DNA from: Blautia wexlerae
GTDB lineage: Bacteria; Bacillota; Clostridia; Lachnospirales; Lachnospiraceae
Reading direction: 5' to 3'
NCBI RefSeq assembly: GCF_013300825.1
Contig: NZ_JAAIMY010000001.1
Location: 62,001-126,000, forward strand
Length of the DNA: 64,000 nt
The stretch's first letter is position 1. Each line of letters starts with the position of its first letter. The position numbers were made by a program, and so were the translations under genes. The notes beneath the pieces are model-generated. The model saw nothing but the letters and a program-made list of their open reading frames with translations, ran no database searches and was not told the DNA's origin. Below are positions 46,222-54,747 of the stretch, in pieces.

Positions 46222-48957
46222 TTGGAAGTGGAAAAAGATAAACAAAAAGAAAAATGTTGTTATTACGGGATATATTCCCTTTCGATGTGCGGGATTTTCT
46301 GCATTATACTATTCATTTTTATGAAAAATGGAAAATCATTTATTCATAAAGGTGATGGTATGCAACAGCATTACATTGCACTTGAATATTGGGGAAATTA
46401 TCTGAGACAGATTATAAGAGATCTGGTGTTTGCGCACAGACTGAATATACCACAGTGGAATCTGCATATAGGAAACGGAGCAGATATTCTTACAACATTA
46501 CATTATTATGTGATCGGAGACCCGCTGAATCTGCTGGCTGTGCTTGTTCCTTCCAGATACACGGAATATCTTTATGCATTTCTGTGTTTTCTGAGATATT
46601 ATCTGGCGGGTATTACATTCTCCATGTATTGTTTTTATAATAAGAACAAAAAACTGCCAGTTTTTCTTGGAAGTCTGATTTATGTATATTCTCAGTGGAT
46701 GATCGTGACGGGACTGGATCATCCCTATTTTATGAACCCGGTCATTTATCTTCCTCTGATCATGTTGGGGATAGACAGGATATATGACAGGAAGAAGCCA
46801 TATCTGTATATATGGACAATCGTTCTTTCGGCAGTGAGTAATTTCTATTTTTTTTATATGCTGGCAGTATTTACGGTAATCTATGTGGTCTTTCGTTATT
46901 TTACAAAGCATAGCAGGTTTATTCTGAGAGAATTTGCAGGAATGGCAGGGAAAATCGGAATCTATACAATGATCGCATTGATGATATCGTCACCGGTGTT
47001 GCTTCCGATTATTAAGACAATGATGGGAAATTCACGGATGAATGTTCAGAGATATATGCCGATTCTGTACAGCAGGCGTTTTTATGTCACTTTGTTGGCT
47101 GCTTTTTCAGGAGCAAGTAATAAGACCAGGTTTTCTTACATTGGAGTTGCAGGGGTATGTGTACTGGCAATCATAGTTCTGTTTATGCAGAAAGGAAAAT
47201 ATCTGAGCCTGAAACTTGGAACAGCACTGGTAACTGCAATGGTATGTATTCCTTTGGCTGGCAGAATTATGAATGGATTTTCATATACAACAAATCGATG
47301 GACATGGGCATGTTCAATGTTGTTTTCTTATATTTTTGTGAAGATGTTTCAGGAATTTTTCGGGCTTACAACAAAAAAGAAGATAATTCTGGCTGCTATC
47401 GTGTCCCTGTATTCTGCGTTTTTGATTTTTTATCCTCATTTCAAAGGGAAAAATAACGGAGTAGCAGGAATTCTTCTGTTATGCATGATTGCTGCATTTC
47501 TGACAGGATATAGGTTTCTGGCAAATAATAAAAAGAGACAGGCAATATTTTTCACATTTTTTATTGTTCTGAGCGTGGGAACAAATATCTGGTTTTATTA
47601 TAATGGATCAGGACGTGGACATAAAAATAAAACAATCATTTCTGCTTATGTTAACAGGGGACGGGCATATGGAAAATGCCACAGTGAAATAGAAGATACG
47701 ATTAAGGAATTACCAAACAGTTCCCTGGTCCGTGTAGACCAGCGTAATATAAATACACTCTGCAACACTTCTATGCTGAATGAAATAAATGCGGGAAAAT
47801 TCAGATTTTCGATTGCACCTGAGGGAACTGGCACATTCTTTAATGAAGTATATATGAACAGTTCCATGGATCAGATTTTCTATAGCTTAAACAGCAGAAC
47901 CTGGCTGTCAAAACTGTTCTCGGTAAAGTATTTTCTTGCAAAAGAGGGAATTGTGCCCTATGGAGTGGTAAAGAAAAGTGAGGAAACAGGACAAAAGGAT
48001 CGCATTCTTTACACGGATCCGGATTCGCTGCCTTTTGCTTATACGTATGACAGTTATATTCCGGTATCTTCATACATGAAAATGAATCCTGTCCAGAGGC
48101 AGGAAGCCCTTATGCAGGGAGTTGTTCTGAAAAGGGAAGATGCAGAAGGAATGGAAAAGACAAATTTGAGTCTTCATGTAAAAGAGATTCCCTATAGTGT
48201 TCATGATATGAAGGACATGACATGGAAAAATGGCCTGATCTGCGCAGAAAAAAAGGATGCAAGCTGTGTCCTGACTTTTAAAGGAGAGACAAATTCTGAG
48301 ACATATGTGACTTTTGACGGGCTTTCCTATAAGGGTAAGAATAAAACTTTCCGTACTGTATTTGAAAAAAAAGACAATGTAAATGCAGATGTAAAGATTG
48401 TTTATCCACATGATGGAGAAATGTATACGCAGTCGCTTCGGGTATTATCAATAAAGGATAATTTCGGGAGTGGAAGAACCAATTACGGAATGAATCTTTT
48501 ATATAATGAGAAGCCAATGAATGAAGTGAAACTTGTATTTGCGACTCCGGGAAAATATAAAACAGATAGCATCCGGATTTTTGCGCAGAAAATGGATGGT
48601 CTTTCGGAATTAACAGAAGAACGGAGGACAGAGGCACCGGAGGATCTGACTGTAGATGGAGACCATATCTGCTGTACAGTTAATTTTTCAAAGGAAAGAG
48701 AACTTGTATTTACAATCCCGTACAGTCCAGGGTGGAAACTTTATGTAGATGGAGTAAAACAGGAGACAAATAAAGCCAACAGAATGTTTCTTGGGTCCAA
48801 GATCTCTAAAGGATCACATCGGATAGAGTTGGATTATACAACTCCAGGACTGCCGGAAGGATTGTGTCTGATGTGGATGGGATTTTTTCTTCTGCTGCTT
48901 TTGTGGAAAAAATCAGATTTTCACGGTAAAAAAAGAAATATGCTACAAAAATATTGA
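46222..48957 (+). CDS. yfhO: YfhO-family membrane glycosyltransferase-like protein
   Basis: The protein has 911 residues from TTG 46222, chosen because AGGAGG lies 7 bases upstream; an in-frame GTG at 46123 has no site. About 12-13 membrane helices fill the first 480 residues, with an early extracellular acidic loop (KGDGMQQHYIALEYW) as in GT-C enzymes. A large outer domain follows, and the family's closing motif FTIPYSPGWKLYVDGVKQE and KGSHRIELDYTTPGL comes before the last helix. In Bacillus subtilis YfhO helps glycosylate lipoteichoic acid. A similar envelope role is inferred here. Confidence 0.88.
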   Translation: MEVEKDKQKEKCCYYGIYSLSMCGIFCIILFIFMKNGKSFIHKGDGMQQHYIALEYWGNYLRQIIRDLVFAHRLNIPQWNLHIGNGADILTTLHYYVIGDPLNLLAVLVPSRYTEYLYAFLCFLRYYLAGITFSMYCFYNKNKKLPVFLGSLIYVYSQWMIVTGLDHPYFMNPVIYLPLIMLGIDRIYDRKKPYLYIWTIVLSAVSNFYFFYMLAVFTVIYVVFRYFTKHSRFILREFAGMAGKIGIYTMIALMISSPVLLPIIKTMMGNSRMNVQRYMPILYSRRFYVTLLAAFSGASNKTRFSYIGVAGVCVLAIIVLFMQKGKYLSLKLGTALVTAMVCIPLAGRIMNGFSYTTNRWTWACSMLFSYIFVKMFQEFFGLTTKKKIILAAIVSLYSAFLIFYPHFKGKNNGVAGILLLCMIAAFLTGYRFLANNKKRQAIFFTFFIVLSVGTNIWFYYNGSGRGHKNKTIISAYVNRGRAYGKCHSEIEDTIKELPNSSLVRVDQRNINTLCNTSMLNEINAGKFRFSIAPEGTGTFFNEVYMNSSMDQIFYSLNSRTWLSKLFSVKYFLAKEGIVPYGVVKKSEETGQKDRILYTDPDSLPFAYTYDSYIPVSSYMKMNPVQRQEALMQGVVLKREDAEGMEKTNLSLHVKEIPYSVHDMKDMTWKNGLICAEKKDASCVLTFKGETNSETYVTFDGLSYKGKNKTFRTVFEKKDNVNADVKIVYPHDGEMYTQSLRVLSIKDNFGSGRTNYGMNLLYNEKPMNEVKLVFATPGKYKTDSIRIFAQKMDGLSELTEERRTEAPEDLTVDGDHICCTVNFSKERELVFTIPYSPGWKLYVDGVKQETNKANRMFLGSKISKGSHRIELDYTTPGLPEGLCLMWMGFFLLLLLWKKSDFHGKKRNMLQKY

Positions 48958-48982
48958 CATTATTCAAGAATAATAGTATCAT
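48954..48982 (+). promoter_or_regulatory. Strong promoter overlapping the yfhO stop codon
   Basis: A perfect TTGACA (48954-48959), a 17-base spacer and TATCAT (48977-48982) predict a start near 48989. The next coding start is 356 bases away and a terminator intervenes. Confidence 0.7.
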
Positions 48983-48988
48983 AAAAAC

Positions 48989-49113
48989 ACAAAGCAATTG
49001 TAAAAACTTTGTAACTATTTCGAAATAGGGTAAAGAAATAGAAAACTGAACAGAGAGGAGTGATGTTGCTGTAAGGCTGTTATATCAGAGAACTGATATA
49101 ATGGCCTTTTTTT
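48989..49113 (+). ncRNA. Candidate small RNA or attenuator leader between yfhO and the dapF homologue
   Basis: The transcript predicted from the promoter at 48954 would run about 125 bases to the terminator at 49073-49113. It contains short hairpins (CAAAG/CTTTG, CTATTTCGAAATAG). Near the end it has a GAGAGGAG ribosome-like site before ATG TTG CTG TAA, which could be a minute leader peptide. It matches no RNA family I know. The following 49114-49330 stretch holds a GTCAGG/CCTGAC hairpin but no gene. Confidence 0.4.
49073..49113 (+). terminator. Terminator of the orphan promoter unit
   Basis: AAGGC and TTATATCAG pair with CTGATATAA and GCCTT, ending in seven T. Confidence 0.85.
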
Positions 49114-49344
49114 GTAACACTTGTAGAGCATTTTTTGCAATATTTCAAGCATTTTACTCTATATACATGGTAAAAATGATAGAATATAATGAATGTAAAG
49201 TCAGGATGTGATATAAGAAAATCGCCTGACACAAAATTTAATCAGACAAGTGGCAAAGTGAGTTGGGAAGATTGCCCGACAATTGATTATCGGTGCAGAT
49301 ACAAAAGCGGGAAGTATCCGGGATTATAAATCAGAAGGAGAGAT

Positions 49345-50199
49345 ATGGTTATGGCAAATACAATTATTATGAGTAAATATCAGGGACTTGGAAACGATTA
49401 TCTGATTCTTGATCCGAAGAAAAATCAGGTACAGCTTCAGGGAAAGAAGATTGCACTTCTCTGCCAGAGAGGATTTGGGCTTGGCGCTGACGGTGTGCTC
49501 TATGGACCGGTAGAAATTGATGGGAAATTGGGTGTGCGTATTTTTAATGCAGACGGAAGTGAATCTGCCATCAGTGGAAACGGCGTGCGTATTTTTGCCA
49601 AATATCTGATGGATAATGGATATATTACTGAGAAAAAATTTGACATTGACACTATGTCGGGCACGATTCATGTGGAATGCCTGAACAGCCGGGCAACGGA
49701 ATTTAAAGTAAACATGGGAAAACCATCTTTTATCTCCAGCGATATCCCTGTTTCCGGTGAAGTTCGTGAAGTAATTAAGGAGAATTTCGTATTCCATGGA
49801 AAAGAATACAAGGCTACCTGCCTGACAGTTGGTAATCCACACTGCATTATTTTTACAGACAATGTAAGTGCAGAAGCTGTAAAGAATCTGGGACCTTATG
49901 TGGAAAATGCAGATGAATTTCCGGAGAGAATGAACCTGCAGATCTGCCGTCAGGTCGACAAGGGAAATCTGGAGATTGAAATCTGGGAAAGAGGCTCCGG
50001 ATATACAAAGGCTTCCGGAACAGGAAGCTGTGCGGCGGCAGCGGCAGCCTATAAGCTGGGGCTGGTAGAATCCCGTATTAATGTAAATCAGCCTGGCGGA
50101 ATGATACAGATCGATATGGAAGAGGACGGAACTATCTATATGACAGGAACAGTGGGATATATTGCAGATATAAGTGTTGCAGAGAGCTTCTTCTCATAA
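49345..50199 (+). CDS. dapF: Diaminopimelate epimerase family protein with Ser in place of both catalytic Cys
   Basis: The 284-residue protein has the DapF layout of two similar alpha/beta halves: KYQGLGNDYLILD, GFGLGADGVLYG, then NADGSESAISGNGVRIFA. Later come VGNPHCIIFTDN, ERGSGYTKASGTGSCAAA and a final GTVGYIADI. In known DapF the residues before GNG and before G(T/S)G are the two catalytic cysteines. Here they are Ser77 (AGT at 49573) and Ser224 (TCC at 50014). It may therefore be inactive, use serine, or act on another substrate. ATG 49351 is an alternative start. The symbol marks the family only. Confidence 0.8.
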   Translation: MVMANTIIMSKYQGLGNDYLILDPKKNQVQLQGKKIALLCQRGFGLGADGVLYGPVEIDGKLGVRIFNADGSESAISGNGVRIFAKYLMDNGYITEKKFDIDTMSGTIHVECLNSRATEFKVNMGKPSFISSDIPVSGEVREVIKENFVFHGKEYKATCLTVGNPHCIIFTDNVSAEAVKNLGPYVENADEFPERMNLQICRQVDKGNLEIEIWERGSGYTKASGTGSCAAAAAAYKLGLVESRINVNQPGGMIQIDMEEDGTIYMTGTVGYIADISVAESFFS

Positions 50200-50237
50200 A
50201 TTACACAGACTTTATGCGTAATTTAATGTAAAGTATG

Positions 50238-50295
50238 ATTACCCACAGTGTGAAATGATTGTTACGATAAATAATCATTTCACGCTGTGGGTAAT
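50238..50295 (+). terminator. Long stem after the dapF homologue
   Basis: A 23-bp stem with one wobble (50238-50260 with 50273-50295) contains ACCCACAG/CTGTGGGT. The following TTCTTTGTTTG is T-rich, so it likely ends the dapF transcript. Confidence 0.75.
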
Positions 50296-50418
50296 TCTTT
50301 GTTTGTAATTTGATTAAAGATATGTTATTATCTTAAACGAATTAATTTATAGCAATTCAGTCGGTTATCCACAGGGAGTCCGACAGAGAATATTTATAAT
50401 AAGAAAGTGGGTGAAGCT

Positions 50419-51529
50419 GTGGTTGAATTAGACCAGTTCAAGAGTATTCTTGCGACTTATACAGAACCATTAGTGGAAGTGAGGGATTCACTTTGACCTG
50501 GCTAACAAAGAGCAGAAGGTCGAAGAATTAGAGCGCGAAATGGAAGCGCCTGATTTCTGGGATGATGCAGAAGTTTCCCAGAAGAAAATGAAAGAATTAA
50601 AAGACATGAAAGATGACATGGAGACCTATCAGAATCTGGTTACACAGATGGAAGATATGGAGACCATGATCGAGATGGGATATGAGGAGAACGATCCTGC
50701 ACTGATTCCTGAGATTCAGGAAATGCTGGATGAGTTTCAGAAGGATTTTGACAATATCCGTATCAAGACACTTCTCTCCGGAGAATATGACAGTGAGAAT
50801 GCAATCATTAAGCTGAATGCAGGTGCAGGCGGAACAGAGGCCTGTGACTGGTGCGGTATGCTTTACCGTATGTACAGCCGCTGGGCAGATAAGAAAGGAT
50901 TTACCCTGGAAGTGCTGGATTATCTGGACGGCGATGAGGCAGGTATCAAATCTGTTACTTTCCAGGTAAACGGAACAAATGCTTACGGTTATCTGAAATC
51001 AGAGAAGGGAGTTCACCGTCTGGTGCGTATTTCTCCTTTCAATGCAGCAGGTAAGCGACAGACATCTTTTGTATCCTGTGATGTTATGCCGGATATCAAG
51101 AAGGATCTGGATGTGGAGATCAATGACGATGAGATCCGTATTGACACTTATCGAAGCAGTGGTGCCGGCGGTCAGCATATCAACAAGACATCATCTGCCA
51201 TCCGTATCACACATTATCCTACCGGAATCGTGGTACAGTGTCAGAATGAACGTTCTCAGCACATGAATAAAGATAAAGCCATGCAGATGCTGAAAGCCAA
51301 GCTGTATCTTCTCAAACAGCAGGAGGCAGAGGAAAAACTCTCCGGTATCCGCGGTGAGGTGACAGATATCGGATGGGGAAATCAGATCCGTTCTTATGTT
51401 ATGCAGCCATATACCATGGTAAAGGATCATCGTACGAACGAGGAGACCGGAAATGTGGATGCAGTACTTGACGGGGGAATTGATATTTTCATCAATGCAT
51501 ATCTGAAATGGATCGCACTGAAGAAATAA
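50419..51529 (+). CDS. prfB: Peptide chain release factor 2, made by programmed +1 frameshift
   Basis: The first frame runs from GTG 50419 (VVELDQFKSILATYTEPLVEVRDSL) to the in-frame TGA at 50494. The slippery CTT TGA C (50491-50497) has an AGGGA Shine-Dalgarno-like stretch just before it. Shifting +1 continues as DLANKEQKVEELERE into the main frame to 51529, giving about 369 residues. The SPF anticodon-like motif (RISPFNAAGKRQ) and the GGQ catalytic motif (GAGGQHINKTSSAIR) are intact. RF2 reads UGA and UAA; low RF2 lets ribosomes shift and make more, the known autoregulation. Confidence 0.95.
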
Positions 51530-51535
51530 AAGAAT

Positions 51536-51569
51536 AAAAAAGGCTGTCTGAAATCAGGACAGCCTTTTT
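51536..51569 (+). terminator. Terminator of prfB
   Basis: AAAAAGGCTGTC pairs with GACAGCCTTTTT, with a 9-base loop. Confidence 0.9.
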
Positions 51570-51684
51570 CGTGTTGAGCCATAATGATTTAGTAGAATAT
51601 ATTTCTTGCGTATTTTGGTGTGGTGTGATAATATATCCAGTGTGTAAAAACAAATGTCTTTAAAGAACGGACAGGTAAATTGAT

Positions 51685-52140
51685 ATGCAGAAACCAGTAA
51701 CAGAGAAAAAGAAATATTTTGTAGTGAGGGAACGTGCGGTTCCGGAAGTCCTGCTGAAGGTTGTGGAGGCAAAGAAGCTTCTGGACTCTGGCAAAGTGGA
51801 CACTGTACAGGATGCAGCAGAGCGCACAGGAATCAGCAGAAGTTCTTTCTACAAATACAAAGATGATATTTTTCCATTTCATGAAGAGACAAGGGGAAAG
51901 ACGATCACCTTTATTATCCAGATGGATGATGAACCTGGGCTTTTGTCGGTTGTCCTGCAGACGATTGCACGGTTTCATGGAAATATTCTCACCATTCATC
52001 AGAGTATTCCTATCAATGGGGTTGCCACACTTACTCTGAGTGTGGACATTCTTCCGGGCGAGGGGGATGCAGAAGCAATGGTAGAGACGATTGAACAGAA
52101 TGAAGGAATTCATTATCTGAAAATATTAGGCAGGGAGTAA
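51685..52140 (+). CDS. ACT domain protein (PheB/UPF0735 type)
   Basis: The 151-residue protein has an N-terminal helix-turn-helix-like part (DAAERTGISRSSFYKYKDDIFPF, about 48-70). A C-terminal ACT domain follows (TFIIQMDDEPGLLSVVLQTIARFHGNILTIHQSIPINGVATLTL, about 78-150). ACT domains bind amino acids. It ends 6 bases before hom and so is cotranscribed with homoserine dehydrogenase. A role in sensing an aspartate-family amino acid is inferred. ATG 51685 has a weak ribosome site. Confidence 0.9.
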   Translation: MQKPVTEKKKYFVVRERAVPEVLLKVVEAKKLLDSGKVDTVQDAAERTGISRSSFYKYKDDIFPFHEETRGKTITFIIQMDDEPGLLSVVLQTIARFHGNILTIHQSIPINGVATLTLSVDILPGEGDAEAMVETIEQNEGIHYLKILGRE

Positions 52141-52146
52141 AAGAAA

Positions 52147-53361
52147 ATGATCAATGTAGCAATTTTAGGATATGGCACAGTTGGAAGCGGTGTATTTGAA
52201 GTATTAAATGAAAATAAAGAGAGCATTTCCAGACGTGCCGGACAGGAACTTCATGTAAAATATGTTCTGGATCTTCGTGATTTTCCGGGACAGCCGGTAG
52301 AGAAGGTTCTGGTCCATGATTATGAACAGATCGTCAGTGATCCGGAAGTAGATATTGTAGTAGAGGTTATGGGCGGTGTGGAGCCTGCTTATACTTTTGT
52401 AAAGAAGGCACTTCTGGCAGGAAAAAATGTCTGCACTTCCAATAAGGCTCTGGTTGCAAAGCATGGCCGCGAGCTGATGGATATTGCAAAGGAAAAGAGC
52501 ATTAACTTCTTATTTGAAGCAAGCTGTGGCGGCGGAATCCCGATCATTCGTGTCATCAATTCTTCCCTTACAGGAGATGAGATTGACGAAGTGACAGGTA
52601 TCCTGAACGGAACTACCAACTACATGCTTTATAAGATGAGCACAGAAGGCTGTGAATTTGACACTGTATTAAAGGAAGCACAGCAGAAGGGTTATGCAGA
52701 GGCAGATCCTACCGCTGACGTGGAAGGATATGATGCATGTCGTAAGATCGCAATCCTTTCCTCTCTTGCTTATGAGAGATATTTTGATTTTGAAGATATT
52801 TATACAGAGGGAATTACAAAGATCACACCTGAGGATATGGAGTATGCTGCGAAACTTGGCAGAACTATCAAACTTCTTGGAACCAGCCGCAGACTGGCAG
52901 ACGGAACCTGTTATGCAATGGTAGCACCGTTTATGCTCGGTCAGAACAGTCCTCTTTACAGTGTAAATGATGTGTTTAATGCAGTATTTGTACATGGAAA
53001 TATGCTTGGAGATGCCATGTTCTATGGAAGCGGTGCAGGTAAACTGCCTACAGCAAGTGCTGTAGTTGGTGATATTGTGGATGCCGCAAAACATCTCCAT
53101 GTTAACATTGTGACAAACTGGAACAGCACTCCGGCAGTACTGAAACCACTGGATGAAGTGACAGGAAGATTTTTTGTGAGAATCAAAAAAGAAGCAGCAG
53201 AAGAAGCGAAGAAGGTATTTGGTGATGTTGAGATCATCAGCCTGGGACAGCTTCCACAGGAATGTGCATTTATCACTGATGAAATGACACAGGGAGCATT
53301 TGAAGAGAAACTGGCTCAGATCGGAGATCAGGTACTTGCAAAGATTCGAGTTAAAGATTGA
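52147..53361 (+). CDS. hom: Homoserine dehydrogenase
   Basis: The 404-residue protein begins with the Rossmann motif VAILGYGTVGSGVFEVL. The catalytic domain holds EASCGGGIPIIRVINSSLTGDEI and the segment GILNGTTNYMLYKM, then GYAEADPTADVEGYDACRKIAILSSLAY with the substrate and catalytic residues. The C-terminal piece (about 335-404) looks like a short ACT domain for feedback by threonine. It makes homoserine for threonine and methionine. The upstream ACT gene ends 6 bases before it. Confidence 0.97.
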   Translation: MINVAILGYGTVGSGVFEVLNENKESISRRAGQELHVKYVLDLRDFPGQPVEKVLVHDYEQIVSDPEVDIVVEVMGGVEPAYTFVKKALLAGKNVCTSNKALVAKHGRELMDIAKEKSINFLFEASCGGGIPIIRVINSSLTGDEIDEVTGILNGTTNYMLYKMSTEGCEFDTVLKEAQQKGYAEADPTADVEGYDACRKIAILSSLAYERYFDFEDIYTEGITKITPEDMEYAAKLGRTIKLLGTSRRLADGTCYAMVAPFMLGQNSPLYSVNDVFNAVFVHGNMLGDAMFYGSGAGKLPTASAVVGDIVDAAKHLHVNIVTNWNSTPAVLKPLDEVTGRFFVRIKKEAAEEAKKVFGDVEIISLGQLPQECAFITDEMTQGAFEEKLAQIGDQVLAKIRVKD

Positions 53362-53460
53362 TAAACTGACAGATTTCGTGTATCATATAGTGTGCCTGAT
53401 AAGGTGGACACTGATACAATACTTCAGATAAATATTTGTACAGTGATTACTGTAAACAGA

Positions 53461-53498
53461 ACAGGAAAGGGAAGATATGAGAATCTTCTCTTTCCTGT
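53461..53498 (+). terminator. Hairpin between hom and lysC (terminator or attenuator)
   Basis: ACAGGAAAGGGAAGAT (53461-53476) pairs with ATCTTCTCTTTCCTGT (53483-53498) with one wobble. The T tail is poor and the lysC ribosome site follows 12 bases later, so a leader role is as likely as termination. A GATTACTGTAAACAG fragment of the palindromic repeat lies just upstream. Confidence 0.5.
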
Positions 53499-53524
53499 AA
53501 ACTTATTATGGAGGAAGTAAAACA

Positions 53525-54733
53525 ATGTTGATTGTCAAGAAATTTGGCGGTACATCGGTTGCAAATAAAGAACGTATCTTTAATGTTGCCAGCCGCTGTA
53601 TAGAAGAGTACAGAAAAGGAAATGACGTGGTTGTCGTTCTGTCCGCAATGGGGAAATATACGGATGAACTGATCACCATGGCGAAGGATGTCAATGAGAA
53701 ACCGCCGAAAAGAGAGATGGATATGCTCTTTACCATCGGAGAACAGATGTCTGTTGCACTGATGGCAATGGCGATGGATAAACTGGGAGTTCCTGCGGTT
53801 TCCCTGAATGCTTTTCAGGTTTCCATGCATACGACAAGCAGTCATGGAAATGCACGTTTAAAAAGAATTGATACAGAGCGTATCAGAAGAGAGCTGGACA
53901 GCAGAAAGATTGTAATAGTTACCGGCTTCCAGGGAGTTGACAAGTATGATGATTATACGACTCTTGGAAGAGGCGGTTCTGACACAACAGCGGTTGCTCT
54001 TGCGGCTGCTCTTCATGCAGATGCCTGTGAAATTTATACAGATGTAGATGGTGTTTACACAGCAGATCCGCGTAAGGTTCCGAAAGCAAGAAAGCTCAAA
54101 GAGATCACTTACGATGAAATGCTTGACCTTGCGACTCTCGGGGCAGGTGTGCTTCACAACCGTTCTGTGGAGATGGCGAAGAAATATGGCGTGCCGCTTG
54201 TGGTACGTTCAAGTTTAAACAACAGTGAAGGAACTGTGGTAAAGGAGGAAGTTACAGTGGAGAGAATGTTGATCAGCGGTGTTGCGCTGGATACAGATGC
54301 AGTGAGAATTGCGGTAATCGGATTAAAGGATGAGCCGGGTGTGGCTTTTAAATTATTTGATACCCTTGCGAAGAAGAATATTAATGTAGATGTGATCCTG
54401 CAGTCTATCGGACGTGCGGGCAGAAAGGATATTTCTTTCACAGTCGATGGAAATGATCTGGATGATGCAGTTGCAGTTCTGGATGCAAATCAGGCAAGAC
54501 TTGGATTTGCAGAGCTTCATTCTGAGAGAAATATTGCGAAGCTTTCCATCGTAGGTGCAGGAATGATGAGTAATCCCGGAGTAGCTGCAAAGATGTTTGA
54601 GAGCCTCTATAATGAGGGCGTAAACATCAATATGATTTCTACATCCGAGATTCGTGTGACAGTTCTGATCAATGAAAAGGACGGCGTGCGCGCAATGAAT
54701 GCAGTACATGATGCCTTTGGTCTGGCAGACTGA
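53525..54733 (+). CDS. lysC: Aspartate kinase
   Basis: The 402-residue enzyme phosphorylates aspartate, the entry step of the lysine/threonine/methionine family. VKKFGGTSVAN is the N-terminal motif, with GFQGVDKYDDYTTLGRGGSDTTAVALAA and YTDVDGVYTADPR in the catalytic domain. Two C-terminal ACT units (starting near IAVIGLKDEPGVAF and LSIVGAGMMSNPGVAAKMF) bind the feedback amino acid. GGAGGAAG precedes ATG 53525. A DUF975 gene follows after 14 bases. Confidence 0.97.
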   Translation: MLIVKKFGGTSVANKERIFNVASRCIEEYRKGNDVVVVLSAMGKYTDELITMAKDVNEKPPKREMDMLFTIGEQMSVALMAMAMDKLGVPAVSLNAFQVSMHTTSSHGNARLKRIDTERIRRELDSRKIVIVTGFQGVDKYDDYTTLGRGGSDTTAVALAAALHADACEIYTDVDGVYTADPRKVPKARKLKEITYDEMLDLATLGAGVLHNRSVEMAKKYGVPLVVRSSLNNSEGTVVKEEVTVERMLISGVALDTDAVRIAVIGLKDEPGVAFKLFDTLAKKNINVDVILQSIGRAGRKDISFTVDGNDLDDAVAVLDANQARLGFAELHSERNIAKLSIVGAGMMSNPGVAAKMFESLYNEGVNINMISTSEIRVTVLINEKDGVRAMNAVHDAFGLAD

Positions 54734-54747
54734 TTTAGGAGAATTAC

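Noticed and set aside
50419-50496. prfB read as a broken gene because of the early TGA
   Set aside because: The CTT TGA C context and preceding purine-rich site are those of the normal programmed frameshift of RF2.
53362-53524. Lysine riboswitch or T-box before lysC
   Set aside because: The stretch is too short and lacks the conserved lysine-riboswitch core and the T-box AGGGTGGNACCGCG motif. Only a simple 16-bp hairpin and a repeat fragment are present.
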